A DNA stretch of 64,000 nucleotides from positions 54,508 through 118,507 of the forward strand of contig NZ_JAERRL010000015.1 of the NCBI RefSeq assembly GCF_016741785.1, in the 5' to 3' direction. Both the position numbers and the translations under genes were made by a program. Source of the stretch: Streptomyces sp. 7-21. GTDB lineage: Bacteria > Actinomycetota > Actinomycetes > Streptomycetales > Streptomycetaceae. Below the pieces are notes generated by a model. That model made no database searches. It was not told the DNA's origin and saw only the letters and a program-made list of their open reading frames with translations. Each line of letters starts with the position of its first letter. Within the stretch, counting starts at the first letter, position 1. Shown here piece after piece: positions 56,829-64,000 of the stretch.

Positions 56829-57656
56829 ATGAGTTACGGCGACGACTACGAGGACCCGCGCGCCCGTGGTATTCCGGCGCAGACCCGCACGCGCCTGCCC
56901 GAGGGCGAGGAGCCGTCGGCCTCGCGGCGCCCTCCGGCCTCGCCGGGGCGCAGCATGGTGACGATTGTCGGCGTGGTGGTGCTCCTCATCGCGGCCATCA
57001 TCTTCGCCAACCAGACGGGGACCGAGGAGGGTGGCGGCTCGTCGGATGAGCCCAGCCAGCGCGCCAACCCGACCGCTCCGTCCGGTGCCGCCCCTGTGGA
57101 AGGCGCCTCGGGGGGCGTGCCCTCCGGCTTCTCGCGGGACGAACAGGGCGCCCAGAGCGCCGCCGCCAACTACGCGGTGGCACTCGGGGGCGTCGGGATG
57201 TTCGACGCCGAGCAGCGCGAGTCGATCGTGCGGGCCGTGTACGCGCCGGATGAGGTCGACCAGCAGATCGCCGACCTCGAAGAGGTCTACACCGACCCCG
57301 CGTTCCTCGAGCGGGTCGGTCTCGGCGAGGACGGCTCGGTCCCTGAGGGCATGACCTTCGTGTCGCGGATCAACCCAGTCGGCACGAACCTCATCGACTT
57401 CTCCGGGAACCGGGCAACGGTGGAGGTGTGGTACTCCGCACTGTTCGGCCTGGCGGGTACGGAGTCGACCAACCCTGTCACGGAAAGCTGGTACACCAAC
57501 ACCTACGAACTGGCATGGACCGAAGGCGACTGGAAGGTCACTGACTTCTCCCAGGAGGACGGACCGGTGCCTGTCGCCCTCGACCAGCGGGCTTCGTCGG
57601 CCGAGGAAATGGCGGAAGCAGTGGAGCGGTTTGGGGGGTTCACCTATGCCCGGTGA
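56829..57656 (+). CDS. VirB8-like membrane protein of secretion-like operon
   Basis: A 275-residue protein with a disordered N-terminus, one membrane helix (MVTIVGVVVLLIAAIIFANQ, about residues 43-62), a Gly/Ser-rich linker and an external domain of about 170 residues (AQSAAANYAVALGGVGMFDA to the end). Its strands VEVWYSALFGLAG and NTYELAWTEGDWKVTDFSQE fit the NTF2/VirB8-like fold seen in Gram-positive conjugation systems. It is the first gene of the operon and overlaps the next gene by 11 bases. The fold call is by pattern only. Confidence 0.7.
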   Translation: MSYGDDYEDPRARGIPAQTRTRLPEGEEPSASRRPPASPGRSMVTIVGVVVLLIAAIIFANQTGTEEGGGSSDEPSQRANPTAPSGAAPVEGASGGVPSGFSRDEQGAQSAAANYAVALGGVGMFDAEQRESIVRAVYAPDEVDQQIADLEEVYTDPAFLERVGLGEDGSVPEGMTFVSRINPVGTNLIDFSGNRATVEVWYSALFGLAGTESTNPVTESWYTNTYELAWTEGDWKVTDFSQEDGPVPVALDQRASSAEEMAEAVERFGGFTYAR

Positions 57657-58923
57657 GCGCGTGCGCTTCCGCCTGCTGCGGCGGGCCCTCGCCGTTGGCG
57701 GCGGAACCATCGGCGCCATGGCGGTTACCGCTCGCGCTGCTGCGCAGGATCAGGACGACCGCTGCGACCTGATCCGCGGCCCCGCCGCCGACTACTGCGA
57801 GGGTGACGGTCCGCCGAGCGGGGAGGACGGCGGCGGGTCGGGGTCGTCGGGGAGTTCGCTCGATCCGCTGTCCTCGCTGGCGGAGGGGTGTGCTGACGCG
57901 GCGGCGTGGATCGTCAACGAGCTGTCGGAGCTGGTGTCCTCCACGACGGAGGTCGACTTCACCAACCCCTCGTTCCTGCGGCAGTACGCGGTGGTCTTCG
58001 CGGCCTCCACGATCCTGACGCTGGTGCTGTGGCTGCTGGCCATCGTCAAGCGCGCCATCAGGGGCGTCCCGCTGTTCACGGCGATAGGCGAGGCGATCGG
58101 CTACCTGTGGCTGACCGTGATGGCCTCGGCCTTCACGCCGCTGGTGCTGTACGTGGTGGTGTCGGTGACGGACAGCGTGACCGATGCCGTCGTCACCGGC
58201 ACCGGGGACAACTCCGAGGAGTTCTTCGGCGGATTCGCCCGGGCCCTGGAGTCGGGGAGCGATATCGGCGGCGGCCCGATCATGCTGATCATCGTCTCGC
58301 TGGTGTCGATCCTGGCCGCTGGCGTGCTGTTCCTGGAGCTGTTCATCCGCGCCGCGATGCTGTACGTCGGCGCCCTGCTCGGCACCGCCGTGTACGCCGG
58401 GCTGGTCGACAAGAACATGTGGACCCACGTGCGCCGGTGGGCGGGCATCATGATCGCGGTGATCCTGCTGAAGCCGGTGATTGCCATCGTGCTCGGTCTG
58501 GCCTCGGCGCTGACCAACGCCGAGGACGGCGAGCCCAGTTCCTTCTCGGCGATCGTGTCCGGACTCGCGATCATCCTGCTGGCGATCTTCGCCTCGGCCA
58601 TGATCTACCGGTTCGTGCCGGGCTTCGGCGACGAGATCATCAACCAGCGTGCCATCCGGCAGGACACGTCCAGCCGTGTGGCGAACGCGGCCGTGGCGAC
58701 GACCACGTCCACCCTGAAGGAAGGCATGAGCACCCACGGGTCCCGCGGTACCGCACCGGCCGCCGTCGTGACGGGCGGCGGCGCCGCCGCAGGTGGCGGC
58801 GCGAAGAGCACGGCGAGCACCGGCGTTGCGGGCGGTGTCGCCGCGCACGGTACCCGCGGGGCGCAGCAGCAAGCACAGCCACCCCAGCAGGGCGGGGGAT
58901 CCAGCAAGGGAGGTAGCCGGTGA
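57646..58923 (+). CDS. VirB6/TrbL-like multi-pass membrane protein
   Basis: A 425-residue protein. A signal-like N-terminus with twin arginines (RFRLLRRALAVGGGTIGAMA) is followed by a short soluble stretch and at least six membrane helices between about residues 110 and 330 (for example VVFAASTILTLVLWLLAIV and GIMIAVILLKPVIAIVLGLA). A Gly/Ala/Gln-rich cytoplasmic tail ends it. Topology and position fit the VirB6/TrbL channel component of type IV secretion systems. It overlaps both neighbours, so the operon is tightly coupled. Confidence 0.75.
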   Translation: MPGERVRFRLLRRALAVGGGTIGAMAVTARAAAQDQDDRCDLIRGPAADYCEGDGPPSGEDGGGSGSSGSSLDPLSSLAEGCADAAAWIVNELSELVSSTTEVDFTNPSFLRQYAVVFAASTILTLVLWLLAIVKRAIRGVPLFTAIGEAIGYLWLTVMASAFTPLVLYVVVSVTDSVTDAVVTGTGDNSEEFFGGFARALESGSDIGGGPIMLIIVSLVSILAAGVLFLELFIRAAMLYVGALLGTAVYAGLVDKNMWTHVRRWAGIMIAVILLKPVIAIVLGLASALTNAEDGEPSSFSAIVSGLAIILLAIFASAMIYRFVPGFGDEIINQRAIRQDTSSRVANAAVATTTSTLKEGMSTHGSRGTAPAAVVTGGGAAAGGGAKSTASTGVAGGVAAHGTRGAQQQAQPPQQGGGSSKGGSR

Positions 58924-60473
58924 CGTCTCCGCCGCAGACCGTCACCAGACGGCGTACGTACCTGATCGGGCGGGCGCGCCCGCAGTCCATCGTGGGGCGG
59001 AACCGGGAGACTGGGGAGATCGCCCTGATCGTCGTCGGGGCGTTCTTCGGGATGCTCAGCGGCCTGCTCATCCCGCAGCTGACGCTCCGGATCGTGGGCC
59101 TGGTCGGTTTTCCTCTGCTCGCGCTGGCAGCCGTTTACATGCCGTACAACGGACGCACCTTCTACAAGTGGTTCGAGATCAACCGTTCCTTCCGCCGGAC
59201 GCTGCGGCGCGGCGCGACGTACCGTTCCGGCGCCCCCGAGGCCGGCATCACGCTCGACGGGCGTGAGGTGCAGATCGGCGCGCCCCCCGGCGTGGGCCGG
59301 GTGCAGTGGCTGTCGACGGCGTTCGGCCCGGACGAGCTGGCGGTGCTGCTGCACCCCGACCGGCGGACGATCACGGCGGCGATCGAGATCGAGGGCCCCG
59401 GCGTCGGCCTGCGCGACAGCGAGGACCAGGAGGCGCTGGTCGAGCGGTTCGGGACGCTGCTGAAGCACGTGGCCAACGGCGACGGCTACGTCACGCGCAT
59501 ACAGATGCTGGCGCGCACGCTGCCCGCCGACCCCGACGCCCACGCCAACGACGTGCGCGAGCGCGGCAACAGCCAGGCGCCGGAGTGGATCCGGGACTCC
59601 TACGAGCAGCTGCTGTCCATGGTGTCGACCAGCAGCGAGCAGCACCGCGCCTATCTGGTGGCGTGTATGCACCACTCCCGGGAGCTGGCCAACGAGGCCC
59701 AGACCATCGCCAAGGCGGCGCGGGCCGGGCGCGAACGCCGGCGGATGTCGCGGGACGAGGCGCTGGCGGTGGTGATGGCGCGGGAGCTGATGGACATCTG
59801 CGCGCGGCTCGCCGAGGCCGACATCCGGGTGCGCCAGCCGCTGGGCGAGGCGCGGCTGGCGTCGCTGATCCACTCGATGTACGACCCGGACCACCCGATC
59901 GACCACATCCAGGCCATGAGCCAGCGGAACGCCTGGCCGGCCGAGCTGGACGCCAGGGAGCCGACGTACCTCCAGGCGAAGACGCGGGAGTCGGAGACGC
60001 GTGACCCGTGGTGCCACGCCACCGCCTGGATCAAGGAGTGGCCGCTGACGCCCGTGGGCGTGAACTTCCTGGCGCCGCTGCTGGTGCACACCCCCGACGT
60101 CATCCGGACGGTGGCGGTGTGCATGGACCTGGAGCCGACGGAGCTGGCCATCGAGCGGATGCTGACGGAGAAGACCAACGACGAGGCGGAGAGGTCCCGG
60201 GCCGCGAAGATGAACCGCACGGTCGACCCGCGGGACGTGGCCGCGCACCAGCGCGTCGACCAGCGCGGCGACGACCTGGCCTCCGGCGCGGCCGGCGTGA
60301 ACCTGGTCGGGTATCTGACGGTGTCCTCGCCCAACCCGGAGCAGCTGGCCCGGGACAAGCGCACTATCCGGGCCTCGGCAGGTAAGTCATATTTGAAGCT
60401 GGAGTGGTGCGACCGGGAGCACCACCGGGCCTTTGTGAACACGCTGCCCTTCGCGACGGGGATCCGGCGGTGA
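58920..60473 (+). CDS. PrgI-domain / VirB4 N-terminal-like protein (SCO6880 type)
   Basis: A 517-residue protein. Two N-terminal membrane helices (IALIVVGAFFGMLSGLLIPQ and GLVGFPLLALAAVYMPYN) form a PrgI-like anchor, followed by a large soluble domain (VQWLSTAFGPDELAVLLHPD, EQALLVERFGTLLK-type blocks, and GVNLVGYLTVSSPNPEQLAR). This matches the N-terminal half of VirB4-type proteins and has no Walker A motif. The ATPase half is encoded by the next gene, so VirB4 is split. The GTG start overlaps the VirB6-like stop. Confidence 0.75.
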   Translation: MTSPPQTVTRRRTYLIGRARPQSIVGRNRETGEIALIVVGAFFGMLSGLLIPQLTLRIVGLVGFPLLALAAVYMPYNGRTFYKWFEINRSFRRTLRRGATYRSGAPEAGITLDGREVQIGAPPGVGRVQWLSTAFGPDELAVLLHPDRRTITAAIEIEGPGVGLRDSEDQEALVERFGTLLKHVANGDGYVTRIQMLARTLPADPDAHANDVRERGNSQAPEWIRDSYEQLLSMVSTSSEQHRAYLVACMHHSRELANEAQTIAKAARAGRERRRMSRDEALAVVMARELMDICARLAEADIRVRQPLGEARLASLIHSMYDPDHPIDHIQAMSQRNAWPAELDAREPTYLQAKTRESETRDPWCHATAWIKEWPLTPVGVNFLAPLLVHTPDVIRTVAVCMDLEPTELAIERMLTEKTNDEAERSRAAKMNRTVDPRDVAAHQRVDQRGDDLASGAAGVNLVGYLTVSSPNPEQLARDKRTIRASAGKSYLKLEWCDREHHRAFVNTLPFATGIRR

Positions 60474-60510
60474 GGGCCGTGAGGGTGATGGCGCTGAAGG
60501 GGGTGCCGGG

Positions 60511-61920
60511 GTGGCGGCGCGCGATCCGCTGAGTGTCATCGCCGAGGCGTTTACGAGCCTGCTGTTCGGCAGGGTCGAGACGACCCGGCTGCCGGTCCGT
60601 ACCTCGACGGGGCAGGCGCAGGCCGTGTACCTGCCGACCGCCGCGCCGGGGCTCGGCGACTCCGGCGTGATCATCGGGCGCGAGGTGTATTCCGGCAAGG
60701 GCTACATCTACGACCCGTTCCAGCTGTACGGCCAGCAGCTGCCGGCGCCGCACTGGCTCGTGCTCGGCGAGTCGGGCAACGGCAAGTCGGCGCTGGAGAA
60801 GACGTACGTGCTGCGGCAGCTCCGGTTCCGCGACCGGCAGGTCGTGGTGCTCGACGCGCAGGGTGAGGACGGCGTGGGCGAGTGGAACCTCATCGCCCAG
60901 GCGCTGGGGATCACGCCGATCCGGCTCGACCCGATGGGGACGCTCGACGGCAACGTCCGGCTCAACCCGCTGGACCCGGCCATCACCAGCACCGGCCAGC
61001 TGGCGCTGCTGCGCACCATCATCGAGGTCGCGCTCGGCAGGCCGCTGGACGAGCGGTCGGGCTTCGCGCTGAAGGTGGCGCACTCCTACGTCAACGAGAC
61101 GACGAAGGGCCGCGACCCGGTCCTGTCCGACATCGTGGAGCGGCTGCGCCACCCCATGCCGGAATCGGCCGAGGCGATGAACGTCAACCTGGAGGACGTC
61201 CGTTCCTGGGGCCTGGACGTGGCGCTGGTGCTGGACCGCCTGGTCGACGGTGACCTGCGGGGCATGTTCGACGGGCCCACGACGGTCGGCATCGATCTCG
61301 ACGCGCCGCTGATCATCTTCGACCTGTCGCACATCGACCGGAACTCGATCGCCATGCCGATCCTGATGGCGATCGTCGGCGTGTGGCTGGAGCACACCTG
61401 GATCCGGCCGGACCGCAAGAAGCGCATCTTCCTCGTCGAGGAGGCCTGGCACATCATCAACTCGCCGTCCGTGGCGCAGCTGTTCCAGCGGCTGCTGAAG
61501 TTCGGGCGGCGCCTGGGCCTGTCGTTCGTGGCCGTGGTGCACCACCTGTCCGACGTGGTGGACGGCGCGGCGGCCAAGGAAGCGGCGGCGATCCTGAAGA
61601 TGGCCTCCACCCGCACGATCTACGCCCAGAAGTCCGACGAGGCGCGCGCCACCGGCCAGGTGCTGGGCCTGCCGCGCTGGGCCGTGGAGATCATCCCGAC
61701 GCTGACGCCGGGCATGGCGGTGTGGGACGTGAACGGCAACGTCCAGGTCGTCAAGCACCTGGTGACCGAGGCGGAGCGTCCGCTGGTCTTCACCGACCGG
61801 GCGATGACCGAGTCCTCCGACTCGGTGCGGCAGCCCGCCGCGGAGCTGGTGGACGATCTGTTCGAGGCGGAGACCGAGGCGCGGGTGGTGTCGTTCGAAA
61901 AGCAGCAGGGCGCGGTGTGA
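60511..61920 (+). CDS. VirB4-like secretion ATPase (C-terminal module)
   Basis: A 469-residue ATPase. Walker A is LVLGESGNGKSALEKTYVL near residue 88, Walker B is KRIFLVEEAWHIINSP near 305, and the following GRRLGLSFVAVVHHLSDVVD and ILKMASTRTIYAQKSDEA blocks are typical of VirB4/TraC ATPases. It would power assembly or transport in the complex. It lies 37 bases after the VirB4 N-terminal-like gene, with GAAGGGGG before its GTG, and overlaps the next gene by four bases. Confidence 0.88.
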   Translation: MAARDPLSVIAEAFTSLLFGRVETTRLPVRTSTGQAQAVYLPTAAPGLGDSGVIIGREVYSGKGYIYDPFQLYGQQLPAPHWLVLGESGNGKSALEKTYVLRQLRFRDRQVVVLDAQGEDGVGEWNLIAQALGITPIRLDPMGTLDGNVRLNPLDPAITSTGQLALLRTIIEVALGRPLDERSGFALKVAHSYVNETTKGRDPVLSDIVERLRHPMPESAEAMNVNLEDVRSWGLDVALVLDRLVDGDLRGMFDGPTTVGIDLDAPLIIFDLSHIDRNSIAMPILMAIVGVWLEHTWIRPDRKKRIFLVEEAWHIINSPSVAQLFQRLLKFGRRLGLSFVAVVHHLSDVVDGAAAKEAAAILKMASTRTIYAQKSDEARATGQVLGLPRWAVEIIPTLTPGMAVWDVNGNVQVVKHLVTEAERPLVFTDRAMTESSDSVRQPAAELVDDLFEAETEARVVSFEKQQGAV

Positions 61921-63182
61921 GCGAGCCGGACGTGGCAGGCAAGGACGCTAAGCGCGGTGGCGGGGTGCCCGACGTGCTGCTGGTCGGCGCGCTCGGTTCG
62001 CTCGTGGGCCTCGCCGCCCTGGTGTGGACCTCGACGGGCCTGGGCGGCATCGTCGCGCACGGCGCCTGGCCCGAGGGGGTGGCGTTCACGCGCACGGGCA
62101 CGGCGGTGCGGTCGTTCCTGACGGCGCCGGGAGACGTGGCGGCGGCCTGGCCGCGTGCCGATCCCCGGGAGCTGCCGGGCCCGACGCTGCTGTGGCTGGT
62201 GTTCCTGACGCAGGTGGTCGTCGCGTTCGCCACGGTGCTGCTGGTGTCGATCCAGATCGCCCGGCTGCGCGCCCGCCGCAAGGCCCGGCGGATCGCCGCC
62301 GGGGGGCGGCGGCCGGTCACGGCAGCCGATCCGCCCCCGGCGGCGCGCGCCGAGCGGCGGCCCGCCGAGCCGGAGATCCCGGCGCAAGAGGCGCCCGCCC
62401 CGCAGTTCCCGCAGGGCCGGGAGGCCGCCGGGCATCCCGCCCCGGCTCCGGTTCCCGCGCCGGCCGCGCCGTCCGCCGAGCGCCCGGCCGACCCGGTGTC
62501 CGCCGTGCTGGCCGCCCCCGAGGGCCTGCTGGTCGTGGACCCGGGCGGAAAGGTGTGGGCGAAGACCGCCAGGCAGCGGGCCAAGCGCGGCCCGGTGCAC
62601 GTCTACGACCCGGGCCACGTCACGGACGCGCCGGTGCGGCTGCGCTGGGCGCCGCAGCGCGGCTGCGAGGACATGGCGGTGGCGCGGCGCCGGGCGGCCG
62701 CCCTGCTGGCGCCGGTGCGCCCGGCCGAGCCGGTCTTCCAGCTCGACGCTGAGGCCGCCGAGACGCTGCTGCGCTGCTACCTGCACGCCGCCGCCCTCGC
62801 CGGCGAGCCGTTCCCCCAGGTGCTGCGCTGGAGCGGCGGGAAGCACGGCCGGAGCGAGGGTGAGCCGGGCAAGATCCTCCGCAACCACCCGCGGGCCGCG
62901 GGCGGGGCGTCGATGGAGCTGGAGAGCGCCCTGACGACGCACCCCGGCCGCCGCGACGCCGCGCTCGGCCTGATCGGGCGGGCGCTGGCCGGGCTGGAGC
63001 AGCTGCACATCCGCCAGGCGTGCTCGCCGGGGCGCGTGGACGCGCTGGCCCTGGACAACCTGACGGGCGAGGGCGGCACCCTGTACGTCGTCGGCGACCA
63101 CCGCGAGACGGCGGGGCTGCGGGCGGCGCTGGCCGATGCCGTGACCGCCGAGCAGCCGTCCCTCACCGTCGTGCGGGCCTGA
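61917..63182 (+). CDS. Degenerate VirD4/TraG-like protein without P-loop
   Basis: A 421-residue protein with two N-terminal helices (DVLLVGALGSLVGLAALVW and LWLVFLTQVVVAFATVLLV), a Pro/Ala-rich linker, and a soluble domain with VirD4-like blocks (GPVHVYDPGHV, LRWAPQRGCEDMAVA, AETLLRCYLHAAALAG, GGTLYVVGDH). In canonical coupling proteins a Walker A motif precedes these blocks; here no GxxGxGKT/S sequence is found. The protein also ends soon after GGTLYVVG, where canonical proteins continue with the Walker B half. It is therefore probably not an active ATPase but a structural or adaptor relic. Confidence 0.72.
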   Translation: MSEPDVAGKDAKRGGGVPDVLLVGALGSLVGLAALVWTSTGLGGIVAHGAWPEGVAFTRTGTAVRSFLTAPGDVAAAWPRADPRELPGPTLLWLVFLTQVVVAFATVLLVSIQIARLRARRKARRIAAGGRRPVTAADPPPAARAERRPAEPEIPAQEAPAPQFPQGREAAGHPAPAPVPAPAAPSAERPADPVSAVLAAPEGLLVVDPGGKVWAKTARQRAKRGPVHVYDPGHVTDAPVRLRWAPQRGCEDMAVARRRAAALLAPVRPAEPVFQLDAEAAETLLRCYLHAAALAGEPFPQVLRWSGGKHGRSEGEPGKILRNHPRAAGGASMELESALTTHPGRRDAALGLIGRALAGLEQLHIRQACSPGRVDALALDNLTGEGGTLYVVGDHRETAGLRAALADAVTAEQPSLTVVRA

Positions 63183-63696
63183 CGGCGGGGCCGGGCCCCG
63201 GGCCGTCCTGGCGTGGCCGGTAGGCCAGTTCGTACGCGCGCAGCGCCGGATTCCGCGGGTCGGTGTCGGTTGCGCCGGTGGGACGGAAGCCGAAGGAGGC
63301 GTAGAAGCGGGCGGCGCGCTCGTTGTGCTCGTGGACGTGGAGCCGCAGTTCGCGGCCGTTTGCCCACTCGGCCGCGCGGCGCATCAGGGCGCCCGCGAGC
63401 CCGCTGCCCCGCGCCTCCGGCCGCACGTACACGCCGACGACCCGGACGCACAGCGGGGTGGAGAAGACGCTGAGCATCCCCATCCACCTGCCGGTGGGGT
63501 CCTCGCCGATGAACGTCACCCGGTCCCCGCCCGCCGCGCGTTTCTCCCACTCCTCGCGCGGCAGGGCGGTGGCCTTGTCGTACCGCTCGGTGAACGCGAC
63601 GGGCGCGGCCGGGTCGGCGAGCGCGGCGAGACGCAGGCCGCGCAGCTCGCGCCAGTCCTCGCGGCGGGTGCTGCGGATGGCGTAGGGCGGGGGCAT
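63163..63696 (-). CDS. GNAT-family N-acetyltransferase
   Basis: A 177-residue acetyltransferase with CoA-binding block VVGVYVRPEARGSGLAGALM and C-terminal ELRLHVHEHNERAARFYASF then GFRPTG, a full GNAT domain. Substrate unknown. Its last 20 bases overlap the end of the VirD4-like gene on the other strand. The ATG at 63696 replaces a longer upstream frame that has no support. Confidence 0.88.
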   Translation of the reverse strand: MPPPYAIRSTRREDWRELRGLRLAALADPAAPVAFTERYDKATALPREEWEKRAAGGDRVTFIGEDPTGRWMGMLSVFSTPLCVRVVGVYVRPEARGSGLAGALMRRAAEWANGRELRLHVHEHNERAARFYASFGFRPTGATDTDPRNPALRAYELAYRPRQDGPGPGPAVRPARR

Positions 63697-63940
63697 GGCA
63701 CCGATGCTGTCACCCGGCGGGCCGCCGTGACCAGAAGAATCCCGGCGGCGGACCGGACTGACCGGCACGAGGGCCGTCGCCCGGTCTGCCGGGCGCCGGG
63801 GGACAGCCACAACGGTCCGGGTGGGGTAAACCCCCGGACGATACGGAGACGTGCACCATCGTGGCGCACCCCCCTCCTCGGCCACTGTGGACGGCGTCGG
63901 TACGGCGTGACGCTGATGGCTCGCAGTGGAGGAGTACACG

Positions 63941-64000
63941 ATGACAACGGCTCTACCCAACCCCCCGGTTCCGGCTCCCTCCCGCGCCGCGGCGGGTGCC
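63941..64000 (+). CDS. Start of an unidentified gene, cut by window edge
   Basis: An ATG follows a strong GGAGG ribosome-binding site at 8 bases. The 20 visible codons (MTTALPNPPVPAPSRAAAGA) are Pro/Ala-rich and give no clue to the family. Confidence 0.6.
   Translation, partial: MTTALPNPPVPAPSRAAAGA

Noticed and set aside
56829..63182. Secretion-like operon as an integrated conjugative element
   Set aside because: No integrase, relaxase, replication gene, flanking direct repeat or composition change was found within the window.

Overview
The window is 64 kb of very GC-rich actinobacterial chromosome. Frequent GTG starts, many 1-4 base overlaps between genes, apparently leaderless promoters and the gene set (lsr2, clpC, disA-radA, NarL-type two-component pairs, Tat-exported proteins, MmyB-type regulators) point to Streptomyces or a close relative in the Streptomycetaceae. 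I see no tRNA, rRNA, CRISPR array, intact insertion sequence or integrase.

Layout. 1-3.9 kb: a pair of bacterial PH-domain membrane proteins (the second runs off the left edge), an orphan NuoD paralogue and a MidA-type methyltransferase. 4-6 kb: a NarL-family two-component system. 6.1-11.6 kb: a cofactor operon for pantothenate/CoA and NAD (DUF2520 dehydrogenase-like, panC, nadB, nadC, coaX), tightly coupled and closed by a hairpin. 11.6-17.5 kb: small proteins, a BlaI-type repressor, a short N-acetylglutamate synthase-like GNAT, the nucleoid protein Lsr2, and ClpC preceded by a ClgR-type operator. 17.5-26.1 kb: a six-gene sugar operon (GH172 hydrolase, solute-binding lipoprotein, two permeases, fucose/arabinose-isomerase-like enzyme, FGGY kinase) divergent from a LacI repressor, with a perfect operator between them. 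26.1-31.9 kb: 3-methyladenine glycosylase, an MmyB regulator/SDR pair, a decayed NACHT gene, a secreted protein, MutY and an anchored protein. 31.9-40.1 kb: secreted enzymes, namely a GH95 fucosidase, a cupredoxin-DUF1080 fusion, a ThuA-sugar dehydrogenase fusion and a small two-domain laccase. 40.2-46.3 kb: disA, radA, a sigma-like/zinc-finger/BACON membrane protein, a TetR regulator and a TIM-barrel isomerase. 46.4-55.4 kb: ABC-2 exporter, Ppx/GppA phosphatase, a cysteine-cluster protein, ilvD, an ArsR/membrane pair, proC, GNAT and a coiled-coil protein. 55.4-63.2 kb: Ku, a small ORF behind a damage-type promoter, then a five-gene type IV secretion-like operon. The right edge holds a GNAT gene and the start of an unidentified gene.

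How parts work together. Three promoters have the spacing and sequence of the RecA-independent, PafBC-type DNA-damage promoter (TTGTCRGTG-N8-TANNNT): upstream of radA, of the alkylation glycosylase gene tag, and of a 46-codon ORF just after ku. With mutY, ku and disA also present, much of the window concerns genome maintenance. The LacI operon looks like uptake and breakdown of an oligosaccharide, probably using an ATPase encoded elsewhere. The divergent sugar dehydrogenase/cupredoxin and laccase genes may form an extracellular redox unit; that is inference. The secretion-like operon has a split VirB4, a VirB6-like channel protein, a VirB8-like protein and a coupling-protein relative without a visible P-loop. 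No relaxase is seen, so its role is open.
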